Below are positions 35,271-47,104 of a DNA stretch of 64,000 nt, one piece after another. Position 1 is the first letter of the stretch. Each line of letters opens with the position of its first letter. The DNA is taken from contig JAIGNY010004119.1 in the NCBI GenBank assembly GCA_020152595.1, forward strand, positions 576,001-640,000, written 5' to 3'. A program made the position numbers and the translations under genes. This DNA is from Chiridota heheva (Eukaryota > Echinodermata > Holothuroidea > Apodida > Chiridotidae). Under the pieces are notes generated by a model. It was not told the origin of the DNA, searched no databases, and was given only the letters and a program-made list of their open reading frames with translations.

Positions 35271-35339
35271 AGCTTTAAAGAATGTGATTTTCCAATACTC
35301 ATATCCATAATGAATGTTAGTTTTGGTCATATATTACAG

Positions 35340-35567
35340 GTTCACAATGTGACGTATTCATCAACTCTTGTGAAATGAACCCTTGTGAAAACGATGGCAC
35401 TTGCATTGAAGAAGGAGCGACATCCCTGTGTGTTTGTCCTTTGGAGTTTGAGGGAGTACTCTGTGAATCAAAAGTAGCGATCTGTCATGAGGACTTTTGT
35501 GGAAACAAAGGGTCCTGTTCATCCAATGACAGCAGAAATATCTGTGATTGTCCGGTGGGATTTACAG
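35340..35567 (+). CDS. Exon 16: end of EGF 8, EGF 9, most of EGF 10
   Basis: Acceptor 'atattacag', donor 'TTTACAG|gtgaga'; 228 bp, phase 1 to 1. SQCD ends EGF 8; EGF 9 is SCEMNPCENDGTC, CVCPLEFEGVLCE; EGF 10 is ICHEDFCGNKGSC, CDCPVGFTG. Its last cysteine comes from the first codons of exon 17. Confidence 0.93.
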
Positions 35568-35689
35568 GTGAGATTTAAAGCAAGACTTATTGAATGAACT
35601 TTATCTATTGTAATGATTTTTGTTTCTGTTAGAAATAGACTGAGCTCAAAACCTAATGTTAAGTTAAATTCATAGTCAAGCCATGATGA

Positions 35690-35905
35690 CCTATTAGGCC
35701 GGCGATGCTTATCCTCAGTTTCTTTGGAATTAGCGAATGAGAACTCATGGCTCCCTCTAGGCAAGGACACAAGCCCATCACAGGTTAACTTCCCAGCAGT
35801 ACTGGTACACTTTTACAGCTGAGGGGACAGAATCAAGTAGAATAAAGTGTCTTGTTGTAGGACACAATATGCATTTAGATAGGAAAAGTAGGAGCCAGTG
35901 AGCAC
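35690..35905 (+). mobile_element. SINE-like repeat, 'cttgctcaaggacacaa' family
   Basis: Contains 'catggctccctctaggcaag', 'gcccatcacaggttaacttc' and 'agtgtcttgttgtaggacac', matching the copy at 3490-3765. It is diverged and non-coding. Confidence 0.58.
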
Positions 35906-36238
35906 AACTTTGAAATTTGATTATAGGTTCCTAATCAATGATACGCCAACAAACCTCTAGCTTGATCCAGAAATGGGCAGGGTGTCACTGACCAAAGGGG
36001 GCATTGTTAAGGTATCAAGGGCACTTTGAGGGAACTTGAAACAAATATGTGAGTAATTAATACAACAAGTAAGTGTACCTGCACCTATTCATATTGGGGA
36101 AATGTAATCAGCATGAAAAAGAGGCAAATGATAATTTCAATAATTTGTTAACAAAATGTAGTATGCACCTCTCTAAAAATGTGAAACTAGTTACCTGTGC
36201 AAAACTAACCAACCATTGTGACATTTCTTACCCTTCAG

Positions 36239-36561
<323 letters not shown>

Positions 36562-36599
36562 TAAAAGTGTTAAATTCTGAACAGATCAGCTTTTAAATT

Positions 36600-36690
36600 T
36601 TCATTTAAGTGGACTGGAACAAGTAGAGTAAAGTGTCTTGCTCAAGACAAAATGCAGCGCTTGTGATGAGAGTTAAATTGTCACTTTTCG
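36600..36690 (+). mobile_element. Short piece of the 'cttgctcaagacaa' SINE-like family
   Basis: 'gtagagtaaagtgtcttgct' followed by 'caagacaaaatgcagcgctt' repeats the core of the family. Confidence 0.5.
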
Positions 36691-36805
36691 CACTTGGTAC
36701 TTTTTCAAGTAGTACTTTCTTATCATTTTTCAAAGAAAAAGAAAGTGTATGTGTAATGTGTATATAATTTTTTTTATACATTTTCACTTGCTGTTGCTTC
36801 AACAG

Positions 36806-37005
36806 GGGGTGCGATCTGAAACCAATATCAATGACTGTGTTGGTGTCACATGCGTGCACGGAACTTGCCTTGACAGACTGTCTTCATATCAATGTTACTG
36901 TGATGCTGGATATAGAGGCCATCATTGTGAAGTGGATATTAATGAATGCAAATCCAATCCTTGTGCACACAGCAGTACTTGTGTGAACGAGATAAACAGT
37001 TTCAG
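36806..37005 (+). CDS. Exon 18: end of EGF 12 (last Cys replaced), EGF 13, most of EGF 14
   Basis: Acceptor 'ttcaacag', donor 'AGTTTCAG|gtaaat'; 200 bp, phase 0 to 2. It begins GVRSE where GVRCE would be expected: codon TCT at 36815-36817 instead of TGT, removing the sixth cysteine of EGF 12. EGF 13 is NINDCVGVTCVHGTC, CYCDAGYRGHHCE; EGF 14 is VDINECKSNPCAHSSTC. The rest of EGF 14 is in exon 19. Confidence 0.9.
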
Positions 37006-37069
37006 GTAAATGTAGATTTTGAAAGATGGTGGGATGTTTGTCCTTGTTGTAGAGGGCATATAGCATCTT

Positions 37070-37700
37070 TATTTACTGTTCGTCCGTCTGTTCGTCCATC
37101 CGTCCACATCTATTGTCCGTTCAGCCTCATGCATTGTTCAGCTACTAAGGGGAAAAAAGATTGTTGCCTTTGGGACAGGGTGGCGTGGCATGTGAAAAAA
37201 GGTAGTGCTATGGCATTTATGATAGGCTGGGATGTCTTTGGGGACAAAGTGGGATGGCATGGGGGAGAGAGTGGAATGACATGTGAGACAGGATGGTTTA
37301 TCGTCTGGATTTCAGGTGGCATGGCGTATGGGACAGGGTTTGGATAGCACGTTGGATAGAATGGAATGGCCTGTAGGACAGGGTGGATGGCACATGGTAC
37401 ATGGAAGGTTGGCATGTGCGACATGGTAGGATGGCACATGGTACACTGGGAGGGATGGGATGTTTTACAAGGTGGCATGGTATATGGGACAGGGAGGGAT
37501 GGTATATGGGACAGGGAGGGATGGCATGTGAGACAGGGTGGCATGGTATATGGGACAGGGTGGCAAGGCATAAGGTGAGATGTCATCTTAATTGCAGGTG
37601 TGATGGCACATGGGTCAAGTGGTGGAATGGTATCTGGATTTCATGTATGGAGGGATATAGGATGGGACATCATGCAGAACAGAGGATGGGATAGCAGTGG
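37070..37700 (+). repeat. Degenerate array of the 24-bp minisatellite family
   Basis: Loose copies of 'gggatggcatgtgagacagg' type, for example 'gagggatggcatgtgagaca' near 37507, fill 37180-37700. They are related to the unit of the arrays at 22485-26147 and 61850-63530. A pyrimidine-rich 'cgtccgtctgttcgtccatc' run precedes them at 37080. Confidence 0.78.
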
Positions 37701-38247
37701 TGACATAGGGTGGAAAGCATGTTATTAGCGGCAAGGGGATTTGTATCATTTGCGATGTCTTGTTGCATTTTTGTCTCACCTGGAAGGTGAACGAGACTAG
37801 CGGTCAATCTGTTATCATTGTCGGCATCCACAATAAGTTTAAAATAATGAAATGTTGCTGGTATTTTAAAGTTCCTTGTCTCAAAAGAAGTGAGAACAAT
37901 AAGCCTTGGTCTTAATAGCAGTTTTTATCTCGCTCACAAAAGGAAGTGATTTTCGCGTCAATTAAATCACCTATTTTTCCAAGTTGCAAATTTCTAGTTT
38001 AGGATTAGGACTCTTGGTGGGTGAGGTAGGACATGGGGATGATAGGTACAGTGAATAAGATTGGGTAGAAGATGGCGTGATGGGTGCGAGATAGAGGATA
38101 GATGGAGGAGTAAGTTCAAAAGTACATGCTACAGAGGTAGATTGAAAAGTGAGTGGATGCATGGAGTAATTTGTGTGCAAACATGTTGTAAGGGGTAATG
38201 ATATTTGTATGGTTTTGTAATGACTCATACCTTTTGAATCCTTTTAG
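37701..38247. other. Intronic sequence, nothing firm
   Basis: Contains 'tgtctcacctggaaggtga' and a G/A-rich stretch (38000-38170); no exon or named element. Confidence 0.4.
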
Positions 38248-38378
38248 CTGTATTTGTGCATCTGGCTGGGAAGGCCCTCTGTGTGAGGTGAATACCGATG
38301 ACTGTTTCGATGGACTTTGTCAAAATGGCGCCTCCTGCCAAGACAAGTTGAATAACTTCACATGTCTTTGCCCTGCAG
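38248..38378 (+). CDS. Exon 19: end of EGF 14, most of EGF 15
   Basis: Acceptor 'tccttttag', donor 'CCTGCAG|gtagta'; 131 bp, phase 2 to 1. CICASGWEGPLCE completes EGF 14. EGF 15 opens VNTDDCFDGLCQNGASC and CLCPAG. The phase-2 junction lies between cysteines 3 and 4 of EGF 14, so this domain is split in its middle. Confidence 0.92.
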
Positions 38379-39085
38379 GTAGTACCATTCATTTATTTTC
38401 AGTCTTTTTATAAGATACATACCTACAGTACACCTTGCCATGAATGTATTTAACTTTTTTTCCTATTTAGGTGTCCATGTAGACCTTAATTCCTTGACAT
38501 TTAGGTCATTAGAGATATTGTGTGTCAGCTACTTAACTTTTATTTGACATGGAATGTGTCATCAAATTAAGACATTGTCCTATAAGGATAAGAAAGCCAG
38601 ATATTTTTGCCTATTTGCAAGGGTCTAATTCCCTTCGAGTTTAAAACCTAAACAGGTGTATCTTAGTATATTTAATTTACAACATTGATGAATCAAAATA
38701 AGTATAATGGTGTACCACCCTTTCCCCCCCCCCCCCATCCCCAAGAAAAGTTTCCAGCAATACCTTTTAATTGACCATTTTTATATCTTATATCATGCTA
38801 GTCCATCACCATGGACGAATCTTCCATTTTGTACCAGGAACAGTCCCTCCTATTGATGTTTGCAAAATGTACCTAAAGACTTTTCTTTTTTGAGAAACTC
38901 ATCTTAGATGTATAAAGTACCAGTTTTGTTTTTATTTTTGTTCATTTTCAGTTTTTTGTTTGATTTTGAATGTGTCCCTTATTGTGGTATAGATGTATCT
39001 ATAAATACCTTCTATTTAATTTTATTTCAAAACCATTAATATCTTGAGTAGAAAAGTTGTTGAAATTTTTAATTGTGATTAATCA
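38379..39085. other. Intronic sequence, nothing recognised
   Basis: Contains a C-run near 38725; no exon or mobile-element signature. Confidence 0.4.
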
Positions 39086-39400
39086 TGACTGGCCTTAGCT
39101 CCCCACAACTCAGTAGCCGAGCTCTTCCAGAAAAACTCTCCGGATAAAATTATCTCCTTCTTTCATCATGCTTCCCTCTACAACCATATTTAGTCTTCCT
39201 CTTCCTTCTCTCTACATTGTTTTTTCGCCCATGCACCTCCTCTCTCAATCCCAGCTTTCTGGCTTTAGTTCTTGTATTTCTCTCAATCTCCCCCTGGTTT
39301 CTTTCCTTCCTATCTCTGGAATAATCTAACCTCTCATGCACAATTTGACCCTCGCTGTCATGGTGCTGTTAAGCCCTCATCAATCAATCAATCAGAGGTA
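39086..39400 (+). mobile_element. 3' part of the RNase H-type non-LTR family
   Basis: It opens in 'cttagctccccacaactca' and 'gagctcttccagaaaaactc' (AELFQKNS) and ends 'ctcatgcacaatttgaccct', 'gtgctgttaagccctcatc', '(aatc)n'. It is sense to the gene, 5' truncated. Confidence 0.8.
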
Positions 39401-39594
39401 GGGATTTTTCAGTAAATGATTTGTGATAATGAAAGCCAGACAACTCAAAATATGTCTGTTATTCTTTAAAGTTTTATTTGCAGAATTTTGATTATTGAAA
39501 ATTTCTTTCAAGGTAGATGTTTATTGGGGGTATGGTATGAAACAGAATCATCTGCACTTGTGACAAAAAGAGTTGAATTGCATTCATACATCAC

Positions 39595-39840
39595 AAATTG
39601 CTCTGAAAATAATACAACCATATTTAATTCTCCTCTTTTACCCCCTCTCTACTTTGTTTTTGTTTCAACCATGCATCTCCCCTCTCAATCACAGCTTTCT
39701 GACCTTTTATTCTGGAATTTCTCTCATTCTTTCCCTGTTTTTTTTTTCCTTCCTACCTCTAGAATGATCTGACCTCTCAGGCACAATTTGACCCTCGTTG
39801 TCATGGTGCCGTTAAGCTCTCATCAAACAAACAAATTGAA
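39595..39840 (+). mobile_element. 3' end of the RNase H-type non-LTR family, second copy in the same intron
   Basis: 'acaaccatatttaattctcc' to 'tgacctctcaggcacaattt' and 'gtgccgttaagctctcatca', then '(aaac)n'. It differs from the copy 200 bp upstream, so these are two separate insertions. Confidence 0.8.
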
Positions 39841-40164
39841 AATAATGGAAAAGGGAATAATTTGGACTGATCTTATTTTATTTTATGGTTTTGTTTGATT
39901 TAATAAATATGGAATATGTCATCACTTCTACTTTTTGAGTTTCTGCTTAGAGTTCAGATTATCTTTAACATAACATAACATGACAAGATAACAGGCGAAG
40001 AAGGGTCTTAGTCACCCCACAAATAGCCCAAGCTAACACCACCATCACAAAAAAAAATTACAGAAATATAAGGCATTGTAATAATTTCAACATCAAGCAA
40101 AATTTTTAAGAAATCATTTATTATTTCTGTTGTATCAGTTGCCATTTGTCTGCTTTACCTTCAG

Positions 40165-40475
40165 GCTTCACTGGTCAGTACTGTGAGCAAAACATCAATG
40201 AATGTTCCAGCAACCCTTGCGTGGAAGTGGCTGAATGTGTGGATGGAGTAAATAGCTACAGATGTGTGTGCCCTGAGGGACGAGCTGGCAGGATCTGTCA
40301 GGCCATCAGAGGCGTATGCCACCACAATCCTTGCTTGCATGGTGGAACGTGTCAGCTGTTAGGTTCCGGGTATCACTGCCTCTGTGTGAATGGGTTTTAT
40401 GGTGAACGCTGCAAGAATAATATTGATGACTGTGTCGGCAACACGTGCCATGCAGGAGCAACTTGCTTAGATAAG
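40165..40475 (+). CDS. Exon 20: end of EGF 15, EGF 16, EGF 17, first half of EGF 18
   Basis: Acceptor 'taccttcag', donor 'GATAAG|gtgagg'; 311 bp, phase 1 to 0. FTGQYCE ends EGF 15. EGF 16 is [31 protein letters not shown] 17 is [28 protein letters not shown] 18 starts [16 protein letters not shown]. It is the largest EGF exon; fused exons are likely. Confidence 0.93.
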
Positions 40476-40696
40476 GTGAGGTATTCTTGTCTTATGTTTT
40501 TTGCTATTTGCTCAATTTTTGAATTGCTTTTTCCAAAATTAAAGATTTTACCAATCTAGAATCATTGTTAATTAAATTTGGGTTTTGGGTACAGGTGTAA
40601 ATCTGATGGTGGATTGCTATGTCTGGTCTTGTTCTATTGTACCTTATAGAGTAGAGAAAGACTTTTGGTGAATGTCACACTGTGGTGTCACAAATA

Positions 40697-41107
40697 CAAT
40701 CTTGGACAAAACTTCTGGAACAATTCAGCATTATTAGGGCTTCATATTTCAGTGTTATTTTGCTTGGTTATTCTCTTCCTCAATTTTTAACCCCTGTTTT
40801 TTTTTTTTTTTTTTAACATAATTTGGAAAAAACACTAAAACTAATGTCAACATTGAATGCAGTGGGTAAGGGAGGGGAGGGATTATGATAACAAGGTAGG
40901 GTGGGAAACCTTTGTGGTCTTGAAGACGATTATGCCAATTTCCTAAAAATTGACAAATATTGATTAGAAATAAGAGAATATGGATTGAGGAAGCACTAAA
41001 ATATCATTTTTGATGTATAAATGTTAAATAATATAGAATGTAAAAGTAGGTTCATAAATATAATCTAAAAAATCACAAAGTGTTGCGACAAGTTTTGTCC
41101 AAGTTTG
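40697..41107. mobile_element. Tc1/mariner-type MITE, copy A (~411 bp)
   Basis: The ends 'caatcttggacaaaacttct' and, in reverse at the right, 'caaacttggacaaaacttgt' are inverted repeats flanked on both sides by TA (40695-40696 and 41108-41109). It is the partner of the element at 57566-57981, with matching interior blocks such as 'aatttttaac', 'tagggtgggaa' and 'atagaat'. It is non-coding. Confidence 0.75.
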
Positions 41108-41114
41108 TAAAGTC

Positions 41115-41265
41115 AAGATACTGTAGAACTTAAAAAAAAAAACCTTTTAAAAATGAGATTTTTAATACTTTTTTTCATCATTTCATTCCTTTTCTTGTCC
41201 TCTTTCATATAAAATGAATGCTCCTGACCACTGAACTCATCCTTAAGGTTTTTTTCTAAGATGTG
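41115..41265 (-). mobile_element. End fragment of the 'ggattagtt' MITE family
   Basis: 'cctctttcatataaaatgaa' and 'gaccactgaactcatcctta' match the family terminus in reverse. It abuts the mariner-type MITE. Confidence 0.6.
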
Positions 41266-41479
41266 AAAAAAAAAAAAGCTTTTGAATCGTAAAGCCTCAG
41301 AAACAGACAATCATATCATTATGCAATTTTTGTTTTTAATTTTCCTATCTCATTATTCCAACTTCAGACTAGGTAAAAAGTCTGCCCTTCCTCTATTCGA
41401 AAAAAAGATTGTTGATGGCATAAAATTGTTACCCAAGGTTCTGTCAAAATAGCAATCTTGAAACTTTTCAGAGGCTAAA

Positions 41480-41645
41480 CTTTTCTAAAAGCTAAAAAAT
41501 CTGAATCTTTTAGCAAAATTCCTGGATCTTGTAGCAAAATTTCTAAACCCTTAGTAAATTTCTGGACCTTTTAGCAACATTTCTGAACTTTTTATTAATA
41601 TTTCTGGACCTTTGTCAAATCAAAATTTCTTGACCTTTTTTTACT
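41480..41645 (+). repeat. Degenerate ~25-bp minisatellite
   Basis: Repeated phrases 'tctggaccttttagcaacat' and 'tctaaacccttagtaaattt' occur about seven times with variation. Confidence 0.65.
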
Positions 41646-41770
41646 TTCTGGGGAGCCTATTGAGGGGGGAGGGTTCGAACAACCCGGTTGACTCGCTGGC
41701 TACACCCATGTATGCTTTTAGTATATATTTTGAAATAGAAAATGACTTTGTTGTGGTTTTGCCTTTGTAG

Positions 41771-41915
41771 GTGAATGACTACGTGTGTCTGTGTCCTCCG
41801 TCCTACACTGGAGAGAAATGTGACCAACTGATGGGTCCATGTAGCGCAGTTCCATGTCATAATGGAGGCCTCTGCTCTGTGCAAAATGGAAAAGGAGTTT
41901 GCACATGTCCATCAG
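41771..41915 (+). CDS. Exon 21: end of EGF 18, most of EGF 19
   Basis: Acceptor 'gcctttgtag', donor 'CCATCAG|gtactt'; 145 bp, phase 0 to 1. VNDYVCLCPPSYTGEKCD finishes EGF 18. EGF 19 is PCSAVPCHNGGLC, then VCTCPSG, finished in exon 22. EGF 19 lacks the DxxEC calcium motif at its start. Confidence 0.92.
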
Positions 41916-42429
41916 GTACTTTCCACCTATTGTTTTATTTTGTAATTGGAATAAAGGATTCATTATTCCGGGATCTTGGATTGTTTTCCAATAGAAAAGA
42001 GAAAATAAATAAATGGTGGCGAAAGTGTTTGAAAATCATGTTGCATTAAAGAGATTTTTTTTGTTTGAAATTTTATCAGATTTGGTAGAATTTGGTAGAA
42101 AGACTGAATTTTACTAATAATGACATGGTATCCTCACATTCCTGAAAAGGAAGTGTATGTCACTGAAATGATTTCTATACTTTTTTGATTTACAACCCTT
42201 GGATATAGCAGGCCTAGCTAGGATCAGGGCTGAAAATATAGCAGACCACAGCACCATTGGTCCCATAAATGTTTTCAGTACTCCAGAAAAAAAACTAGGA
42301 GAAGGAAAAAAGAAATGCTGCAACATGGGAAAAAGAAAGGAATGGGAAAATGGAAAGGAAATGGGAGAAAAGGTGTGAAAGAAACAAGAAAAGACTAAAA
42401 ATAAAAAATCCGCGTACTTACTTATCATA

Positions 42430-42730
42430 ATAATAGTAATAATAATTATGCATTTTTAAAGTGCCAATCTATCTATGCGAACATAATCTGAGGTTCTGAA
42501 AAGGAACATAGCGAATAAATTGCATAGAACATATGAAATATACATATGACAAACACCAGGAATGTAAACAAAGTCAATCATAAGCAATGGTGAACAAGTA
42601 TGTTTTGAGATTGTTCTTAAAGATGTTTAGGGAAGTACAACAACGAATGTTCAAAGGAATAGAGTTCCATAGCTTAGGTCATGCATCAAACATGTTATCT
42701 TAACCTGTATACACTTGCGTGTTAAATGTC
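42430..42730 (-). mobile_element. 3' fragment of a non-LTR retrotransposon (minus strand)
   Basis: The minus strand reads PKLWNSIPLNIRCCTSLNI, IFKNNLKTYLFTIAYD, the C-terminal block of jockey/CR1-like RTs and similar to the end of the element at 6602-8219 (NLWNSLPLKIKS, FRKHLKAFFILAY). The upstream part is missing. Confidence 0.75.
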
Positions 42731-43129
42731 TTATTATTTTACCTGATTACGCCTCCCAAAATGATTAAGAAAGTGACCAACGGTATAATTATTACCTCCT
42801 CCTCAATGGAACAAGCTATCAGAGCAGTTTCTTCACAGCTCCGTTTGTAGTCATACAAGATAAGCATGTCTGACTACTGAAGTCATCTTATAAGGTCTTA
42901 AACTTCTACCACTTGATTCCCAGTGGGTCTTGAATCACCAGTGCTTCACTAGTGGTTTAGCAAACGGCCATGAACATCCCTACCTTAAACTACTTCACCT
43001 CGAGTAATGATAATAGACTATCAAAATGTGATTGGAAATAAGCTGTAATGTCAGTTAGATTAGACAAATAAGACATATTAACAACAGATACAATTAGCAG
43101 TCATTTAGGATGATGCTAGATATTCTGTT

Positions 43130-43345
43130 TCTAAATCTAAAACTCATAAAGCAATATCTTTCCTTAGGAGAAATGGTCCGTCAATCATGCACAGTTAATG
43201 CACATTATTACCTCAGGCATTAGCTATTTTTACCACCAGTAAAACTTCTCCCATAAAGACACCTAGCATAATTACAAAAATGCCTTAATTATTTAGCTCT
43301 GGCTTTGTGTATACACACAAATAGCCTTGGGCTACTTGGTTGTGG
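43130..43345 (-). repeat. Dispersed repeat, copy 2 (inverse of 95-330)
   Basis: 'ccttaggagaaatggtccgt' and 'acacacaaatagccttgggc' are the reverse complement of blocks in 95-330, with a similar distance between them. A piece just upstream ('ttaccTGATTACGCCTCCC', 42740) also occurs near 50720. Confidence 0.6.
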
Positions 43346-43542
43346 TGTGCATGGATGGCAAATAAACAATCATTGTTTGGGGTGGAAACACAATACACTG
43401 AACAGAAAGTCGTGTTGGTAATTGTCATACCTGAGTTTTTAGGATTAACTCAGGTGTCGGGTGCAGGTAGGCTTATACAAAAACTTTTCAGCATGTGGTT
43501 GATTGACAATTTCATTGATTAATTTTTTGTACAAATTTACAG

Positions 43543-43663
43543 GTTATGCAGGAATGTATTGTGAGATCAATGAAGATAACTGTGATCCTAACCCATGTCT
43601 GCATGAGGGCCAGTGCGTGGATGGACTCAATCAATACTCATGCAACTGTGCAACCGGATATAC
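43543..43663 (+). CDS. Exon 22: end of EGF 19, most of EGF 20
   Basis: Acceptor 'aaatttacag', donor 'GGATATAC|gtaagt'; 121 bp, phase 1 to 2. YAGMYCE ends EGF 19. EGF 20 is [13 protein letters not shown], then [10 protein letters not shown]. The junction falls inside the GYTG turn before its last cysteine. Confidence 0.92.
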
Positions 43664-43754
43664 GTAAGTTCTTCAACAGCAGTCTCCCCCTCCTGCAGTA
43701 TGTTTTATTCTCTACAAATGAGCCACTTTGCTTCCTTTATTGTGCTTTAAATTC

Positions 43755-44015
43755 ATGAAGGCCCATCATGCTGGTGCTTATCTCCGGTTTTCTTGGCATA
43801 AGCGGATGAGAGCACATATGTCTCCCTGGAAAGGATGCCAGTCCATCGCAGGTTAACTCTCTAGCAGTGCTGTTACTCATTTACTGTTGAGTGGGCTGGA
43901 GGGAGTAGAGTAATGTGTTTTGCTTAAGGACACAATTAATGCAGCGCTTGTGACGAGAGCTGCACCCAGTACCTTTCACATACGAGCATGACTCCTTAAC
44001 CACTGAGCCACTGCA
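43755..44015 (+). mobile_element. SINE-like repeat, 'cttgctcaaggacacaa' family
   Basis: 'gtgcttatctccggttttct', 'cagtccatcgcaggttaact' and 'cttaaggacacaattaatgc', then 'ccactgagccactgcactgc'. It is the best-preserved copy of the family in the window. Confidence 0.65.
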
Positions 44016-44263
44016 CTGCACCTTATCTGCATATTTTTCCCTGGATTACTGTATTGTTAGAACATTTGTATTCATTAAAGATTGAATTAAGCCTGCAGTA
44101 AACAGCAAATTTCTGAAGGATAACACAAAATTATAAATTGTTTAGATTAATGAAAAAAATGATTTCTGACATTTGCTGGATTATACATCCATTTCTGTAC
44201 TTTATCTACATTTTAGGCAATGGAATCTCAATACACTTTGCATTCTGGTTGTTTTCTTTGTAG

Positions 44264-44403
44264 TGGTACCAACTGTGAAAGTGACAGTGATGATTGTATT
44301 GGCAACAAGTGCCATAGTTTGTACAGCACCAGATGTCAGGACGGTGTAGGAAGCTACTCTTGCATTTGTCATCATGGTTTTGTTGGAAAGTTTTGTGATG
44401 AGG
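44264..44403 (+). CDS. Exon 23: end of EGF 20, EGF 21
   Basis: Acceptor 'ttctttgtag', donor 'GATGAGG|gtaagc'; 140 bp, phase 2 to 1. GTNCE ends EGF 20. EGF 21 is SDDCIGNKCHSLYSTRC, YSCICHHGFVGKFCDE. Its loop between cysteines 2 and 3 is longer than usual. It is the last EGF before the pentraxin domain. Confidence 0.92.
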
Positions 44404-44474
44404 GTAAGCATGATGTAATGTGCAGGATTCAGTTGAGGACTAGGAGACACACATGTCTGTGTATTCCCCTTTGA

Positions 44475-45175
44475 CGGTTATCTCATCTGGATTTTCCATA
44501 ATACTTCTCTGACAAATATCTCCTTTATTGGTCATTTAACCTATAACAATATCATCTGAGCTGTTCTCTCAATTTGAACCAAAATAATGAAAATTCACAA
44601 AAAACAAACAAAACAAATATAGAAATGAATTTTAGATATTCCTTTTTTTTTCTCTAAAAAGATCTACAGTATAGACATGTTTTGGCAACATTAGCTTCCT
44701 TGCTTTAAATACCAGTAATAACCTAGTGTTATAAACATCTCACTCAGTATGCCCTACATGCTACACACTACTTGCAATACTGTGTACAGCCGATGCATAT
44801 GGCTACAGTACACAGTCATATGTTATCTGACCAGTAATAACCATAACAATATTAAAAAACCCATCTTTGGTTAGAAAATAGGCCATATTTTACAGCTGTT
44901 TGAATTTTTCGTATTACTATGCAAATTTGTAATATACAAATGGGCATATCTTTCTATTTTCTAATGTAAATCCTTTGCTTTATAATCATCTACCACATTA
45001 CTTGAAGGAGATGAGCTGATATTGACAAAAAGGTGTTAAATCTAAGCCACACCTCCAAGCATCATCTGGATGTAACACACATGCCCATCATTTCCAGAGA
45101 CTTGGTCTTGGACCTATGATACAAGCTCAACACTCGTAGTGGAGTGAAACAAGCTGGGACGGAAGTGGATGAACA
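44475..45175. other. Intronic sequence, nothing recognised
   Basis: No exon, RNA gene or named repeat. Confidence 0.4.
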
Positions 45176-45445
45176 CCAGGTTTTCACCCTACTCTTTTTG
45201 AGAAGTGTTGAGAGAACCAGGTAGGGTGTGACTGTCCTACCATCGGGACTAACAACTTAACGTCCTCTCCGAATGAGGGCGAGCCCCATGGGGAGCAGGA
45301 GCTGCAAATGATGTACTTCCGCGTTGATGTTTGGCGTATCTGTCTGCATAGCTGTGGAAAAACGGGCTCGACCTGAAGGAGGCTTGAAGCCGGTACCTCC
45401 AACATCTCAGTCGTGACTCTACTGAGCTACCCACTCCCATAAATT
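45176..45445 (-). mobile_element. tRNA-derived SINE, reverse orientation
   Basis: Reading the minus strand from 45442, 'gggagtgggtagctcagtag' and 'atgttggaggtaccggctt' give tRNA-like A and B boxes. The body ('cattcggagaggacgttaag') matches the SINE body at 18830-18880. Confidence 0.65.
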
Positions 45446-47100
45446 AAGGGAGGAAATATAAAGGATCACATCAAAAGTTTTAAGCTGTCTTTCTGTTGAT
45501 ATACCACAGGTTACAACATTAAAAAATTATCAAAACTTTGATTAGCCATTGCCGCAAGAAAGGGAACTCCCCCTAATTGGACGCTTCCCCGTCTACTTAA
45601 CCCAAGACACATGATGCATTACACAACAAACTCAAAGATAAATGTAAAGTGAAGTATAATTTTTAAATTACCTCATTAGGACCAATGACTTCTTGTTCCT
45701 AATGAACAATCATACAATATACAAATAACATTTACAAGAAGATACACCCTGTTGACCATTCAGCTTTGGTCACCACGACACTGCGTTTCCTTTAGATTGA
45801 TCGCTACCGCTACGTACGTACATGTGGAGCCGTGATGGTTCCTTCCAAGCTTCTGAATAAAGCTTCCACTGAAGTGACCCTATCGCTATGCAGCTAATTC
45901 CTTATTGCTCTGCAATCAATGACCCTATCGATTTGTTCAAGCTGGTTGGCAACCGTATCGCTTTCGCCCTGAACAGCTTGGTCCCCTTAATGATACTGAA
46001 TGAGTTCCGCTGTTGACCAATGGCATAAATCAGGTCCCAACACAGTAACCGGGATAATCTCCACAAAATCCTGGAGATCGACTTGGTCAAAAATACAGCG
46101 ATGAAATGTCCCCTAAAAGGTTTGCAGACTTAAGGAAATGATGACACGGCCAAATATCAAAGTCCCTTATTACGTATATATAGGCTAGCACAAAGACAAA
46201 GTACAAATAACAAGTATAAAGGCTTATACAAAGAAGTCAAACTATGGCTAACACAAAGAAGCCAGAAAATAAGTCATCCCTGGCCCGGATATGTCTGCTG
46301 AGACTCAACATGGAGATATGTCTGCAGTGCAGCATCCGGCCAGTCCTTATTTATCGACCTTCAGTTAATTCCTGCGCCAAGCCCAGCTAGGCACAATCCA
46401 CGAATTCCAAAATACCTATCTTCCCATTATCAAACTAGGGAAATTTGCATAAATCTGCATTGGAAGTATAAATGCATAATTAGCAGTGACCTAGACTACA
46501 ATCAATGACAAAATTATTTGGCACTTTTTCTTCCCCTTACTATCCTTCTTCAATGTTGGTAAAAAGTTGAGAATAAAGTTCTTAGCCTCTTCATTTTTAA
46601 AGGGGTAATTATTTTGTCGCTGATTGCCTGAGTTTTAGATAGAAAAACAGAATATTAAGAGGTAGATGCATGTATTTTTATTTATTCAGTTAGGTATCAT
46701 GCGCGTTTCATGTAGAATAATCATAATCGTATTTATATTTAGAATGCTTGGAATTTTGGAATGAAATGTTGTATAATGTTACGTAAGGTTATAAGAATTT
46801 GGATCGTGCATGCAGTCGTGCGATTAAAACGGTTTTTACAGGGAGTGTTTGTCGGACACTACAATATACAAACATGGCCGAATTTATTCGTATCATTGCA
46901 ATCCAGATTATTTTAATCATGTGGGGCAAGAGCTGAATCCCAGAATGGTATACTTGATAACTTACAGTCAAGTGGATATTGGGAAGGTGAAAGATAGTTG
47001 TGACTGGCTTTAAGTCTATTGGTGCAGATACCAAACGCTGGATATGTTGCCAAGAACCCCATGAGGTTGATGGTGTGTACTACCAGCTTGCCAAGAAATG
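45446..47100. other. Intronic sequence of unknown origin
   Basis: Some internal echoes ('gaccctatcg' near 45876 and 45921; 'atatgtctgc' near 46288 and 46315) suggest old repeats. I recognise no protein or RNA gene. Confidence 0.4.
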
Positions 47101-47104
47101 ACAG

